Shown one piece after another: positions 46,093 to 55,351 of a stretch of DNA of 64,000 nucleotides (positions within the stretch are counted from its first letter, which is position 1; each line of letters starts with the position of its first letter). This stretch comes from Stenotrophomonas sp. 610A2 (GTDB taxonomy: Bacteria; Pseudomonadota; Gammaproteobacteria; Xanthomonadales; Xanthomonadaceae): NCBI RefSeq assembly GCF_030549615.1, contig NZ_CP130832.1, positions 2,852,001-2,916,000 of the forward strand. Direction: 5' to 3'. The position numbers and the translations under genes were made by a program. The notes beneath the pieces were generated by a model. The model ran no database searches, was not told where the DNA came from, and saw only the letters and a list, made by a program, of their open reading frames with translations.

Positions 46093-46581
46093 TTACAGGG
46101 CAGGAAGCCCCTGCAAGTGACCCGTTTTGCGCAGCCGCTGCAACCAGTCCTCACCCGTCGGGCTATGTGCCTGCAGGCTTGCCCGGCGGCCGTGGCCGTC
46201 GATTTCCAGCGCCACCACCAGGTCCAACGGCGGCAGGCCGCCAGCCCCGCGCTCGGGCCATTCGATCAGCCAGAGGTCGGCACTGGCGTCATCCAGGCCG
46301 AGGAAGTCCAGCTCGCCGGCATTGCCGATCCGGTACAGATCCAGATGCCAGGCTTCGCCGGTATCCAGCGGGTAGCGCTCGATCAAGGTGTAGGTGGGGC
46401 TGCGGATGGGCCCCTGCACGCCCAGCGCGCGCAACAGGGCGCGGGCCAGGGTGGACTTCCCGGCGCCCAGGTCACCTTGCAGATGAACCACCGCCTGCGC
46501 GGGCCGGGTCTGTGCCAAGGCCTGACCCAGCAGGTCGGTGCTCTCGGCTTGGGGCAATGACAATTCGATCATGGGACACAT
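46093..46581 (-). CDS. tsaE: tRNA threonylcarbamoyladenosine synthesis ATPase TsaE
   Basis: 162-residue P-loop protein of the t6A machinery. Walker A is GDLGAGKSTLA (about residue 36), then SPTYTLIERYPL and WLIEWPERG. Start at 46581 overlaps the nnr stop (TAATG); an ATG three codons later (46572) is the alternative. Confidence 0.93.
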   Translation of the reverse strand: MCPMIELSLPQAESTDLLGQALAQTRPAQAVVHLQGDLGAGKSTLARALLRALGVQGPIRSPTYTLIERYPLDTGEAWHLDLYRIGNAGELDFLGLDDASADLWLIEWPERGAGGLPPLDLVVALEIDGHGRRASLQAHSPTGEDWLQRLRKTGHLQGLPAL

Positions 46582-48053
46582 TATGGATTGGCAAGGGTAC
46601 GCAGGTGCGGCAATAGATCGCGCGGCAACAGCCCGCGCTCACCTTCGGCGGCCGCCGCATCGCCGGCCAGGCTGTGCAGCAAGGCACCGGTACTGGCGGC
46701 ATCAAACAGCGACAGCCCCTGTGCCAGCAACGCGGCAATAGCGCCGGTCAGCAGGTCGCCCATGCCGCCAACCGCCATGCCCGGATTGCCGGCGGCAATG
46801 ACCCGCGGCAGCTGTCCGGGGGCGGCAATCACGCTACCGGCGCCTTTCAGCACCACCACGGCTGCATAACGCGCCGCCAAGGCATGCGCGGCGCCGAAAC
46901 GGTCACGCTGGATGCTGGCGGTATCGGTGCCGAGCAGGCGCGCAGCCTCGCCCGGATGCGGCGTAAGGATCGCCTGCGGGACAGGCCGGGGATCAACGGA
47001 CAGCAGGTTCAAGCCGTCGGCATCGAGCACCAGTGGCTTGCCGCTGGCCAGCACTGCCGACCACAGCGCATGTGCCCAATCGTCCTGGCCCAGGCCCGGC
47101 CCCAATGCAATGACGCTGGCGCGCGCAAGCAGTGGCGCGAAGTCTTCCGAACTGTCTACGGCATGCGCCATCGCTTCTGGGCAGCGCGCGAGCAATGGCG
47201 CTACGTGCAAGGCGCGAGTTGCCACGCTGCACAGCCCGGCACCGCTGCGCAGCGCCGCTTCGGCACTCAGCATCACCGCACCGCCACTGCCATGGTTACC
47301 GCCCACGCATAGCACGTGGCCGGATTCACCTTTATGGGTATTGAGCCGGCGCGGCGGCAGAAACTGCAACAACTGCGGCCGGGCCCAACGCAGCGCGCTT
47401 GCACTGACGCCCTCAAACGCTGCGGCAGGCACCTCCAGATCGGCAAGCAGGCGCTGTCCCGCATGTTCCAGCGCTGCACCAGTGTGCAAGCCTTGATGCG
47501 GCACGATGAACTGCAGCACGCGTGCCGCACGCACCGCCGCGCCCGCCACGTTACCGCTGAGCGCATCGACGCCGCTGGGCACATCCAGTGCAAATACCGG
47601 CGCCGGCGCAGCATTGATCGCGCCGATCAGGGCCGCGTCATCGGCATCTGGCGCGCGGTTGAAGCCAATGCCGTACAGCGCATCGACGATCAGGTCGGCC
47701 TGCTGCAGGCATTCCATGGCGATCTCGACGTGGCCACCCACGGCCAGGTAATCGGTGCAGGCGCGTTGCGCCAGGGCCGTGCGCGGAGACGCAGCCGGCA
47801 GATGCAGCACGCTGACGTTGCGTCCGGACTGGCGGGCGTGACGGGCCAACACATAGCCATCGCCGCCGTTGTTGCCCGGCCCGCAGACCACCACGATGCG
47901 CCGCGCCTGCGGCCAATATTGCAGCGCAGTCTGCCAGGCGGCCTGGCCGGCACGCTGCATCAGGACATACGCGTCGCCACCCACGGCAGCGCTTGCTTGC
48001 CCATCAATCTGGCGGGCAGCGGCGATATCGAAAAGTTCGACGGGCTCTGACAT
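46581..48053 (-). CDS. nnr: bifunctional NAD(P)H-hydrate epimerase / ADP-dependent dehydratase
   Basis: 490-residue fusion that repairs hydrated NAD(P)H. N-terminal epimerase (about 1-215; VVCGPGNNGGDGYVLARH) and C-terminal kinase-like dehydratase (about 225-480; CVGGNHGSGGAVMLSAEAALRSG, LTPHPGEAARLLG, NPGMAVGGMGDLLTG). Coupled to tsaE and divergent from queG with only 23 bases between start codons. Confidence 0.93.
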   Translation of the reverse strand: MSEPVELFDIAAARQIDGQASAAVGGDAYVLMQRAGQAAWQTALQYWPQARRIVVVCGPGNNGGDGYVLARHARQSGRNVSVLHLPAASPRTALAQRACTDYLAVGGHVEIAMECLQQADLIVDALYGIGFNRAPDADDAALIGAINAAPAPVFALDVPSGVDALSGNVAGAAVRAARVLQFIVPHQGLHTGAALEHAGQRLLADLEVPAAAFEGVSASALRWARPQLLQFLPPRRLNTHKGESGHVLCVGGNHGSGGAVMLSAEAALRSGAGLCSVATRALHVAPLLARCPEAMAHAVDSSEDFAPLLARASVIALGPGLGQDDWAHALWSAVLASGKPLVLDADGLNLLSVDPRPVPQAILTPHPGEAARLLGTDTASIQRDRFGAAHALAARYAAVVVLKGAGSVIAAPGQLPRVIAAGNPGMAVGGMGDLLTGAIAALLAQGLSLFDAASTGALLHSLAGDAAAAEGERGLLPRDLLPHLRTLANP

Positions 48054-48060
48054 GCAGGCA

Positions 48061-48070
48061 ATTCTATACT
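48061..48070. promoter_or_regulatory. overlapping divergent -10-like elements of nnr and queG
   Basis: TATACT (48065-48070, plus strand) ends six bases before the queG ATG; TAGAAT (48061-48066, minus strand) ends seven bases before the nnr ATG. Both would place start sites at or near the start codons, and neither gene has a Shine-Dalgarno. No clear -35 boxes. Confidence 0.4.
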
Positions 48071-48076
48071 TGCACC

Positions 48077-49159
48077 ATGTCTGAAGCCGTTACCGCCGCA
48101 AATCCGGCGCAGTTGTCGCTGCGCATCCGCCAGCTTGCCCGTGAGGCAGGCTTCCAGCGCTGTGGGGTCAGCGGCATCGAGCTGGGCGAGGATGAGGCAC
48201 ACCTTGCCGATTGGCTGGGCAAGGGTCTGTACGGAACGATGGACTGGATGGCCCGCCACGGCACCCTCCGCGCGCGCCCGAATGAACTGCTGCCAGGCAC
48301 GCTGCGGGTGATTTCGGTCGGCATGGATTACGGCCCCAAGGAGGATGCCGAGGCCTGGGCAACCTTGAATGACAGCGAACGTGCCTATGTGGCGCGCTAT
48401 GCGCTTGGCCGCGATTACCACAAGCTTATGCGCAATCGTCTGCAGAAACTTGCCGAGCGCATCGCCAGCGAAGTCGGTCAGTTCGGCTACCGGGTCTTCG
48501 TCGACTCGGCGCCGGTGCTGGAGCGCGCCCTGGCACGCAACGCCGGACTGGGCTGGATCGGCAAGCACACCTGCCTTATCGACCGGAATGGTGGCTCATG
48601 GTTCTTCATCGGTGAAATCTACGTCGACCTGCCATTGCCGGTGGATGTGCCGGCCACCGCGCACTGCGGCAGCTGCACGCGCTGCATCGATGTCTGCCCC
48701 ACCGCCGCCATCATTGCCCCGCATCGGTTGGACGCACGCCGCTGCATCTCCTATTTGACCATCGAGCACGAAGGCGCGATTCCGCTGGACATGCGTCCGC
48801 TGATGGGCAACCGCATCTATGGCTGTGATGACTGCCAGCTCGTATGCCCGTGGAACAAATTCGCCCAGCGCACCGACGAGCCGGACTTTCGCGCCCGCAA
48901 CAATCTGGACACCGCCACCCTTCCCGAGCTGTTCGCCTGGGAAGAAGACGAATTCCTGCGCCGTACCGAAGGCAGCCCGATCCGCCGCAGCGGCCATGAG
49001 CGCTGGCTGCGCAATATCGCCGTGGCGCTGGGCAACGCAGCGCCCTCGGCTGCCGCACAGAACGCATTGCAAAGTCGCCAGACGCACGCTTCCGAAGTGG
49101 TTCGTGAGCATGTGCAGTGGGCCCTGCAGCGGCACACTGACGCGGCGCAGAAGCCTTAG
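48077..49159 (+). CDS. queG: epoxyqueuosine reductase
   Basis: 360-residue cobalamin- and Fe-S-dependent enzyme of the last queuosine step. Two [4Fe-4S] motifs: CGSCTRCIDVCPTAAI (about residue 196) and CDDCQLVCPWN (about 253). The N-terminus begins at the ATG at 48077 without a Shine-Dalgarno. Functionally linked to gluQ, which modifies queuosine in tRNA-Asp. Confidence 0.94.
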   Translation: MSEAVTAANPAQLSLRIRQLAREAGFQRCGVSGIELGEDEAHLADWLGKGLYGTMDWMARHGTLRARPNELLPGTLRVISVGMDYGPKEDAEAWATLNDSERAYVARYALGRDYHKLMRNRLQKLAERIASEVGQFGYRVFVDSAPVLERALARNAGLGWIGKHTCLIDRNGGSWFFIGEIYVDLPLPVDVPATAHCGSCTRCIDVCPTAAIIAPHRLDARRCISYLTIEHEGAIPLDMRPLMGNRIYGCDDCQLVCPWNKFAQRTDEPDFRARNNLDTATLPELFAWEEDEFLRRTEGSPIRRSGHERWLRNIAVALGNAAPSAAAQNALQSRQTHASEVVREHVQWALQRHTDAAQKP

Positions 49160-49218
49160 CACCACTGCCCTTGCGATTCCAACACCATCACTCCCCGTAG
49201 TCGCCACAAGGAATGTGA

Positions 49219-49593
49219 ATGAGCAACGAACTGTTAGCCGCCCCCTGCGCCATCGCGCCTGAGGACAAGCGCCGCCAAGCCCAGCTGGTCGGAGACGACC
49301 TGCTTCGCCACTACGGCAAGCGCAACTTCTACTCGGTGCAACAGGTGCGCGACGCCAACCGGCGCAACAAGATCGACCTCGATCTCGCATGCTGGTCACA
49401 TGCCCTGTTCAACACCCATTCCGACTTTGACCAGTTGCATGCAGCCAGTGGTGAAGCCTGCGACTACGCCGCAATGAAGGCAGAGATGCTGCGCTCGATG
49501 GCCACCGACAGTAGCGCGAGCTGGTTTGATTTCGACCTGTCCTGGCTGGAATTCCCAGACCTGGACATCTCCCTCTTCGATTTCTTCGACTAA
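49219..49593 (+). CDS. small acidic protein of unknown function
   Basis: 124 residues. The body (HYGKRNFYSVQQVRDANRRNK, then SDFDQLHAASGEACDYAAMK) resembles small uncharacterised gammaproteobacterial proteins; I cannot name the function. The last ~24 residues are an unusual Asp/Phe/Trp-rich tail (WFDFDLSWLEF ... SLFDFFD). Clear AAGGA site before the ATG at 49219, so expression is likely. No signal peptide. Confidence 0.78.
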   Translation: MSNELLAAPCAIAPEDKRRQAQLVGDDLLRHYGKRNFYSVQQVRDANRRNKIDLDLACWSHALFNTHSDFDQLHAASGEACDYAAMKAEMLRSMATDSSASWFDFDLSWLEFPDLDISLFDFFD

Positions 49594-49678
49594 ACCGGGC
49601 GCTCCCGTAAGATAGCGGCCGACAGCCCGTCCATGCCCTTGGCGCAGACGGGCGCCCTACCGGCACTGCAGTTCAATC

Positions 49679-51046
49679 ATGACTTCCAACAACGACATCC
49701 TCACTCCCAACCAGCTCAACACCTTGGCGCGCGATCTCCTTGAGAGCACGTTCCCGATGGTGTGGGTGGAAGGTGAGCTGGGCAGTGTCAGCCGGCCCGC
49801 CTCGGGGCACCTGTACTTCACCTTGAAGGACGCGCGCGCGCAGGTGCGGGCGGCGATGTTCAAGCCCAAGAGCCAGTGGTTGAAGTTCCTCCCGCGCGAA
49901 GGCATGCGCGTACTGGTACGCGGCCGCCTCACCCTGTACGAAGCACGCGGCGACTACCAGCTGATCCTCGATCACATGGAAGAAGCCGGCGAAGGCGCAT
50001 TGCGCCGCGCCTACGACGAACTCAAGGCCAGGCTCGAGGCCGAAGGGCTGTTTGACCCAGCACGCAAGCGACCGATGCCGGCGCATGTGCGGCGTCTGGC
50101 AGTGATCACCTCGCCCAGCGGCGCAGCGGTACGCGACGTACTGAGCGTGCTGGAGCGCCGCTTCCCGATGCTGGAAGTCGAGCTGCTGCCGTCGCTGGTA
50201 CAAGGTGCCACCGCTGCCCCGCAGATCACCTCGCTGCTGCGCCAGGCTGACGCCAGCGGCCGTTACGACGTGATCCTGCTGACCCGTGGCGGCGGCTCAC
50301 TGGAAGACCTGTGGGCCTTCAACGACGAACAGCTGACGCGCGCGGTTGCTGCCAGCAACACACCGGTAGTCTCCGCGGTAGGCCACGAAACCGACTTCAG
50401 CCTGACCGACTTTGCCGCCGACCTGCGCGCGCCGACGCCTTCGGTCGCGGCAGAACTGCTGGTGCCGGACCAGCGCGACCTGGCCCTGCGTGTGCGGCGC
50501 CTCGCGCAACGACTCAATCAGCTGCAGGTACACGCGATGAGCCAGGCCATGCAGCGCGCGGATCGCGCCGCACTGCGACTACAGGCACATAGCCCGCAGG
50601 CACGCCTGACCCTGCTGGAACACCGCCAGCAAACTGCCTTCACGCGACTGCAGTCGCAATGGCGGCAGCAGCTGGAACGCCGCAGCGCGCGCCTGGCACA
50701 TGCGGCAGCGGTGCTGCGCAGCACCCAACCGCAACGCCGCCTGGATGCCTTGGCGGCGAAGCTGGCAGCGCTGGCCCCGCGTGCAAACGTGGCGATGGGA
50801 CGGCAACTGCAGCGCGACACCCTGCGCCTGCAAGGCCTGGCCCGCTCACTGGAAGCGGTCAGCCCACTGGCGACGGTGGCACGCGGCTATTCGATCCTTA
50901 CCCGCGCGGAGGATGGCGCGCTGGTGCGATCAGCCGATCAGGTCCAGCCCGGCGAACCGCTGCGCGCACGTTTGGCCGAAGGCGAACTGGAAGTGCGGGT
51001 CGAACGGATCAACCGCGCCACGACAGGCGACGCCACTCAGGGCTGA
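49679..51046 (+). CDS. xseA: exodeoxyribonuclease VII large subunit
   Basis: 455-residue nuclease subunit. N-terminal OB fold ([28 protein letters not shown]), catalytic domain with [30 protein letters not shown] and [17 protein letters not shown], then a coiled-coil region and C-terminal [10 protein letters not shown]. xseB is not adjacent. Its end overlaps the convergent next gene by 10 bases. Confidence 0.95.
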   Translation: MTSNNDILTPNQLNTLARDLLESTFPMVWVEGELGSVSRPASGHLYFTLKDARAQVRAAMFKPKSQWLKFLPREGMRVLVRGRLTLYEARGDYQLILDHMEEAGEGALRRAYDELKARLEAEGLFDPARKRPMPAHVRRLAVITSPSGAAVRDVLSVLERRFPMLEVELLPSLVQGATAAPQITSLLRQADASGRYDVILLTRGGGSLEDLWAFNDEQLTRAVAASNTPVVSAVGHETDFSLTDFAADLRAPTPSVAAELLVPDQRDLALRVRRLAQRLNQLQVHAMSQAMQRADRAALRLQAHSPQARLTLLEHRQQTAFTRLQSQWRQQLERRSARLAHAAAVLRSTQPQRRLDALAAKLAALAPRANVAMGRQLQRDTLRLQGLARSLEAVSPLATVARGYSILTRAEDGALVRSADQVQPGEPLRARLAEGELEVRVERINRATTGDATQG

Positions 51047-52251
51047 GCCTGCGCCGCATCCCAGCGTTCCACGATGATCTGCGCCAACATGGCCGGATCA
51101 CGATCGAAGTGATGCCCACCGGGACGCGCAACCACCTGCATGTGTGCATCGCCCTGCAGGTCACGGCACAGGCTGTCTTTCTCGTCGACGCCGTAGATGC
51201 ATTGATGCGCGACTGTCTGCAGCCCTGCCAACGCAGGTTGCACCGGGACTTCCTGCGCCCGGAACCAACCCAGCCAACCGCCCACCCGCACTTCGAAGTC
51301 CGCACCATGTGCCAGCCCCAACAGCGACACCAGTCGCACCGGGCGGCGCTGCTCTTCGCTGAGCAGTGGATAGGCGAATGGCAGCACGTCCGCACCAAAC
51401 GAGTAACCGACCAAGGCCACGTCATCTGCCTGCCATCGCTGCCGATAGCTGTGCAATACGCCATCCAGGTCGCCCGCCACCTGCGCCGCGGTCCGCTGCT
51501 TCCAGAAGTAACGCAGGCTGTTCCAGCCAACGACTGAAATACCCCGCTGGTTGAGCGCATGCGCCATGCCCTTGTCCAGATCGCGCCAGCCGCCATCACC
51601 CGACATCAGCACCACCAGCCGCTTGCTGCCCGCAACCGGCATCTCGACCAACGGCAGCGTGGCCACGCCTTGCACAGGCGTCGCACTCAAGGCCGCCTGC
51701 ACGGTAGCGGGCAATGCCGAATCCGCGACATCCACGACCTGCACGGCCGTCGAGCCTCCACTGCAGAGGCTGGCAGCAGCGGGCACATCAATACCCGTTA
51801 CCAGCGCTGCAGCAAACTCGCCCGGCGCAGCGCCTGCAGCACTGTCGCGAACCAGACCCGCGCTACTCCCCTGCCCGAGCAATACCGGCAGGAAGAACTG
51901 CTCGGCGTGTGCACGTTTGAGCAGTTTCTGCGCAAGCAAGGCAGCGTCATCGGCCATCGCCCGGCAGCTGCCATTGCCGTTCTGCAGTTGCTGCCGGTAG
52001 CGCGCAGCGTCCACCACCGCCACCCAAGCACCGGCCTGCGCCAACTGCGCGGCCAGCTGCTTACGCTCTGCCTGCGGTACCGCTGGGTCCGCAAAATAGA
52101 TCACCAGCCCGCGCGCCTCGGCAGGCGGCTGAACCACCTGCACGCGGCCATAGCGGCCAGCAGACAGGTGCTTGGCTTGTGCCGTCCAGGCACAAGCGGC
52201 CAGCACCACGATCAGCAGCGCGCCTAATCCAAATCCTGTACCACGTCGCAT
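51037..52251 (-). CDS. AcvB/VirJ-like exported hydrolase
   Basis: 404-residue exported protein (signal peptide about 1-26). The C-terminal half is the VirJ domain with [16 protein letters not shown] and the serine-hydrolase elbow region [12 protein letters not shown]; the C-terminal His lies in GGHHFD. AcvB and VirJ of Agrobacterium and relatives hydrolyse lysyl-phosphatidylglycerol in the periplasm. No mprF/lpiA gene is adjacent here. Role by homology only. Confidence 0.82.
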   Translation of the reverse strand: MRRGTGFGLGALLIVVLAACAWTAQAKHLSAGRYGRVQVVQPPAEARGLVIYFADPAVPQAERKQLAAQLAQAGAWVAVVDAARYRQQLQNGNGSCRAMADDAALLAQKLLKRAHAEQFFLPVLLGQGSSAGLVRDSAAGAAPGEFAAALVTGIDVPAAASLCSGGSTAVQVVDVADSALPATVQAALSATPVQGVATLPLVEMPVAGSKRLVVLMSGDGGWRDLDKGMAHALNQRGISVVGWNSLRYFWKQRTAAQVAGDLDGVLHSYRQRWQADDVALVGYSFGADVLPFAYPLLSEEQRRPVRLVSLLGLAHGADFEVRVGGWLGWFRAQEVPVQPALAGLQTVAHQCIYGVDEKDSLCRDLQGDAHMQVVARPGGHHFDRDPAMLAQIIVERWDAAQAQP

Positions 52252-52276
52252 CAGTTACCTCTGAACCACCACGGAA

Positions 52277-52302
52277 AACGCCGGCGAGCATCCGCCGGCG
52301 TT
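52277..52302 (-). terminator. rho-independent terminator after the M48 protease gene
   Basis: AACGCCGGCG-AGCATC-CGCCGGCGTT stem. On the minus strand it ends in TTTT; it separates the M48 and AcvB-like genes. Confidence 0.8.
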
Positions 52303-52336
52303 GGTTATGTCCATGTGCATGCCGTTGCCGCGCAGG

Positions 52337-53251
52337 TCAGCGCGCTGCCGCGCCCGCCGTGCAATAGCGCTGCCGGTACTCCATCGCCTTCGGCATCAGC
52401 GCCTGCAGGTTCTGGATGCGGGTACCTGGATTGGGGTGGGTGGAGGAGAACTCCGGCGGCGCTTGCCCACCGCTGGCCTCGCTCATGCGCTGCCACAGCG
52501 GCACTGCCTCTTCCGGGTTGAAACAGGCTGCGGCAGCCAGCATCAGCCCGACTTCGTCCGCCTGGGTTTCGTGCGAGCGCGCGTAGGGCAGCAGATAGCC
52601 GTAGCCCATCGCCGACATCATCATCTGTTGCTGCTGCACATCCATGCCACTGGCGGCGCCGGCCATCTGCCCGATCTGGGTCAGCTTCTGCTGGGCCATG
52701 CGCTGGGCACCGTGGCGAAGCAAAGCGTGGGCGATTTCGTGCCCCATCACCACTGCCAGCGCATCGGCGTTCTGTGCGACCGGAATCAAACCGGTATACA
52801 CCGCCATCTTGCCGCCGGGCAGGCAGAACGCATTGGCCTCATCGGACTGCAGCACGTTCACGTCCCACTCGAAATCCTTGGCGAAGTGCTGTGGCTGCAG
52901 ACCATGTTCCTGCGCCAAGGAGGTCTCCACCACGTCGACCTTGGCGATCAGGCGGCTGGCGATCTCGCGCACCTGGCGGGCAATCTGCGAATTGGGGTCG
53001 ACCGGCCGCTCCTGCGCCAGGATCTCCTGGTAAGCCTGCAGGCCCATCGCCTTCTCTTCACTGGCATTGAGCGAGCTGTCGATCAGCACCTTCTCGCCGG
53101 TATACGGGTCCACCGAGCGGTTGCCGAAGTAATAGCAGCCGCCATAGACCGCAAAGCCCAGCAGGATCACCCAGCGGATATTGCCAAACAGGCCACCACC
53201 ACGCCGACGTTGACCGCCATTGCCCTGGTTACCGAAAGGATCTTGTCGCAT
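52337..53251 (-). CDS. M48-family metalloprotease, membrane-anchored
   Basis: 304 residues: Gly/Arg-rich cytoplasmic N-terminus, one TM helix (about 23-42, WVILLGFAVYGGCYYF), then a periplasmic M48 domain with VMGHEIAHALLRHG (about residue 173) and the third ligand in SHETQADEVGL. Resembles LoiP/Oma1-type proteases. ATG at 53251. Downstream of, and on the same strand as, the SUMF1-domain lipoprotein gene. Confidence 0.85.
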   Translation of the reverse strand: MRQDPFGNQGNGGQRRRGGGLFGNIRWVILLGFAVYGGCYYFGNRSVDPYTGEKVLIDSSLNASEEKAMGLQAYQEILAQERPVDPNSQIARQVREIASRLIAKVDVVETSLAQEHGLQPQHFAKDFEWDVNVLQSDEANAFCLPGGKMAVYTGLIPVAQNADALAVVMGHEIAHALLRHGAQRMAQQKLTQIGQMAGAASGMDVQQQQMMMSAMGYGYLLPYARSHETQADEVGLMLAAAACFNPEEAVPLWQRMSEASGGQAPPEFSSTHPNPGTRIQNLQALMPKAMEYRQRYCTAGAAAR

Positions 53252-53317
53252 GGTTGGATTCCGTCTGGGCCGGGCTGGCCCTCGCCGATGGTACCGCCAG
53301 CGCACGCCGCTGCAACG

Positions 53318-55267
53318 TCAAATTCCGCGCACCAGGCGGAAGCCGATGCGTGCCGAGGTCACGTCCGAGTCCTGTGACTGCCGCCAGGCCGCGCGGGTCT
53401 GCTCCGGCGCGTTGGCCCAGTTGCCGCCACGGATCACCCGCTGCCGGCAACCCGGGTTGTACCAGGCTGCGCCATCGCCCGGCGCACGCCGGTAACTTGC
53501 ATGCCAGCAATCGGCCACCCACTCGCTGACGTTGCCGCTGATGTCGTGCAGGCCCCAGGCATTGGCGCGGAACATGGCCACCGGCGCCGTGCCCCAGAAG
53601 CCATCGCCATAGCCGATGAAGGCGTTGTTCCAATGCCGGCCGCTGGGCGACACATCCAGGCTGCCGGTGAAGTTGCCGGCGTTTTCCGGCGGCGTCATCG
53701 AGCGCCCCCACGGATAGCGCCCCTCGCTGCCAGCACGTAGCGCATATTCGAACTCGGACTCACTGGGCAGCCGGTAATAGCGCCCGGTCTGCTCGGACAG
53801 CCAGGCCGCATAGGCTTCGGCATCACGCACGCTGACATGCATCACCGGGCTGTTGGGCGCGGCCTTCACCCCGTTGTAATCGGACTGCCAGTCCACGCCG
53901 CTGCGGCGGATGAAGTTGCCGCTGCGCTCGTCGTAGACGATGGAATGGCCACGACGAGTGGCGCGCGGCCGCGCCTTGGCCGCTTCCACGAAGCGACGGA
54001 ACTCGGCCACGGTGACCTCGGTGATCGACATCGCAAAGCCGCGCTCGAACCGCACCAGATGCTGCGGACGTTCGGCATCGCTGCTGCCGATCTCGCCTTC
54101 AGCGGCCCCCATCTGGAAGCTGCCATACGGCACCACCACCATCTGCGGCCCGCGGCTGCCATCGGCCAGCGCATCACTGAACACCTGGCCCGGGCGGAAG
54201 CTGCCGTAGTGGGTAACCAGTTCGATGCGCTCGCGCAGCAACGCCACGGTGCGGTCATCGGGCAAGGCAATCCGCTCTGCCTGTGCCAGTTTCAGGCGCG
54301 CATCCTTCAAACCCTTGGAGGACACCAGGTCACGCAGACCGCCTTCACGCAAGGCATCGAGCTGGGCGGTGCGAATGCCTTCGATGCGCGCGCGGGCATC
54401 CTTCAAGGTCACCGCCTCGCCACGGATGGTGGTGGCCTTGTCCAGCCAGCGCGCCGCCGCCTCGAAGTCCGAATCCATTGCCGCGGCATGCTCGGCGCGG
54501 CGGATCAGGCCACTCTCAACCGCAGCCAGGCCCTGCCGTGCACGGCCGTTGAGCGGATCGGTGGCCAGCACTTCGCGGAACGCCGCCTGCGCGCCACCGC
54601 CATCCTCGCCGAACTGGTGCTGGCGCAGCGCCTGCTCACCGGCACGGTTCAGCGCCAACAAGCGCCGGGCGACCGCAATGCGTTGTTGCAGCTCCTGCTC
54701 GGCCTTGCCTTCCGGTGCCAGCGCCACCGCCACGCCGGCGATCTCGGCAGCCTGCGCCAGCGCCAGCCGCTGGTTCTCAGGTTGCGCCATCAGGGCCGTG
54801 GCCTGCGCACGCAGGCGTTGCCGGGCCTTGTCCAGGCCGCGCTGCGCGGCGCGGTCCCCGGGCTGCCGGGCCAGGATTGCCAGATACAGCGGAATGGCGT
54901 CCTCGGCGTCGCGGTACAGCCGGTCTTCGGCCAGCGCCTTGTCGGCCGCCTTGCGCGCATCGGCCAGCTGCTCGGGCTGCAGGCTGACTTCCGGCGCATT
55001 CCAGACCGGCAGAGCGGTGCTCTCGACCTCCACCGCAGGATCCGGCGTTGCCGCCTCGGCCTTGGCAGCCGCTGCCGCTTCGGCCTTGGCTTCGGCGCGC
55101 GCCTCGGCCCGCGCTTCCAGCCGCTCGACCAGGCTTGGATTCTTCGAAGGCTCGGCGTTTGGCGCAGCCGAAGGCGGCTGCGGCGCACTGCCGCTACACC
55201 CCGACAGCGCCAGCAACAGCGCCGTCAAACCCAACAATTGGCCGGTTTTACCCAAAAACACCTCCAT
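53318..55267 (-). CDS. lipoprotein with SUMF1/formylglycine-generating-enzyme-like domain
   Basis: 649-residue protein. Lipobox LALSGC near residue 24; then a charged Ala/Glu-rich segment (EARAEARAEAKAEA) that should form a helix or coiled coil; a long helical repeat region with TPR-like character (about 90-350); and a C-terminal SUMF1/PvdO domain (about 370-649) with MVVVPYGSFQMG, SITEVTVAEFRRF, VSVRDAEAYAAWLS, RLPSESEFEYALRAG and GNVSEWVADC. The domain is used by oxidases, sulfoxide synthases and non-catalytic partners, so the reaction cannot be told. Start at 55267; a GTG four codons upstream is possible. Confidence 0.85.
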   Translation of the reverse strand: MEVFLGKTGQLLGLTALLLALSGCSGSAPQPPSAAPNAEPSKNPSLVERLEARAEARAEAKAEAAAAAKAEAATPDPAVEVESTALPVWNAPEVSLQPEQLADARKAADKALAEDRLYRDAEDAIPLYLAILARQPGDRAAQRGLDKARQRLRAQATALMAQPENQRLALAQAAEIAGVAVALAPEGKAEQELQQRIAVARRLLALNRAGEQALRQHQFGEDGGGAQAAFREVLATDPLNGRARQGLAAVESGLIRRAEHAAAMDSDFEAAARWLDKATTIRGEAVTLKDARARIEGIRTAQLDALREGGLRDLVSSKGLKDARLKLAQAERIALPDDRTVALLRERIELVTHYGSFRPGQVFSDALADGSRGPQMVVVPYGSFQMGAAEGEIGSSDAERPQHLVRFERGFAMSITEVTVAEFRRFVEAAKARPRATRRGHSIVYDERSGNFIRRSGVDWQSDYNGVKAAPNSPVMHVSVRDAEAYAAWLSEQTGRYYRLPSESEFEYALRAGSEGRYPWGRSMTPPENAGNFTGSLDVSPSGRHWNNAFIGYGDGFWGTAPVAMFRANAWGLHDISGNVSEWVADCWHASYRRAPGDGAAWYNPGCRQRVIRGGNWANAPEQTRAAWRQSQDSDVTSARIGFRLVRGI

Positions 55268-55351
55268 TACCTTGCACACTTTCCCGGGAGCGGCCCGACG
55301 TTAGGCTATTCTCGCCTGCCTGAGCAAACCCTGCAGTTGACGGAACCCCAC

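Noticed and set aside
53837..55351. N-terminal extension of rnd to 865 residues
   Set aside because: The extension is antisense to the SUMF1 lipoprotein gene; RNase D homology starts at the GTG at 55352.
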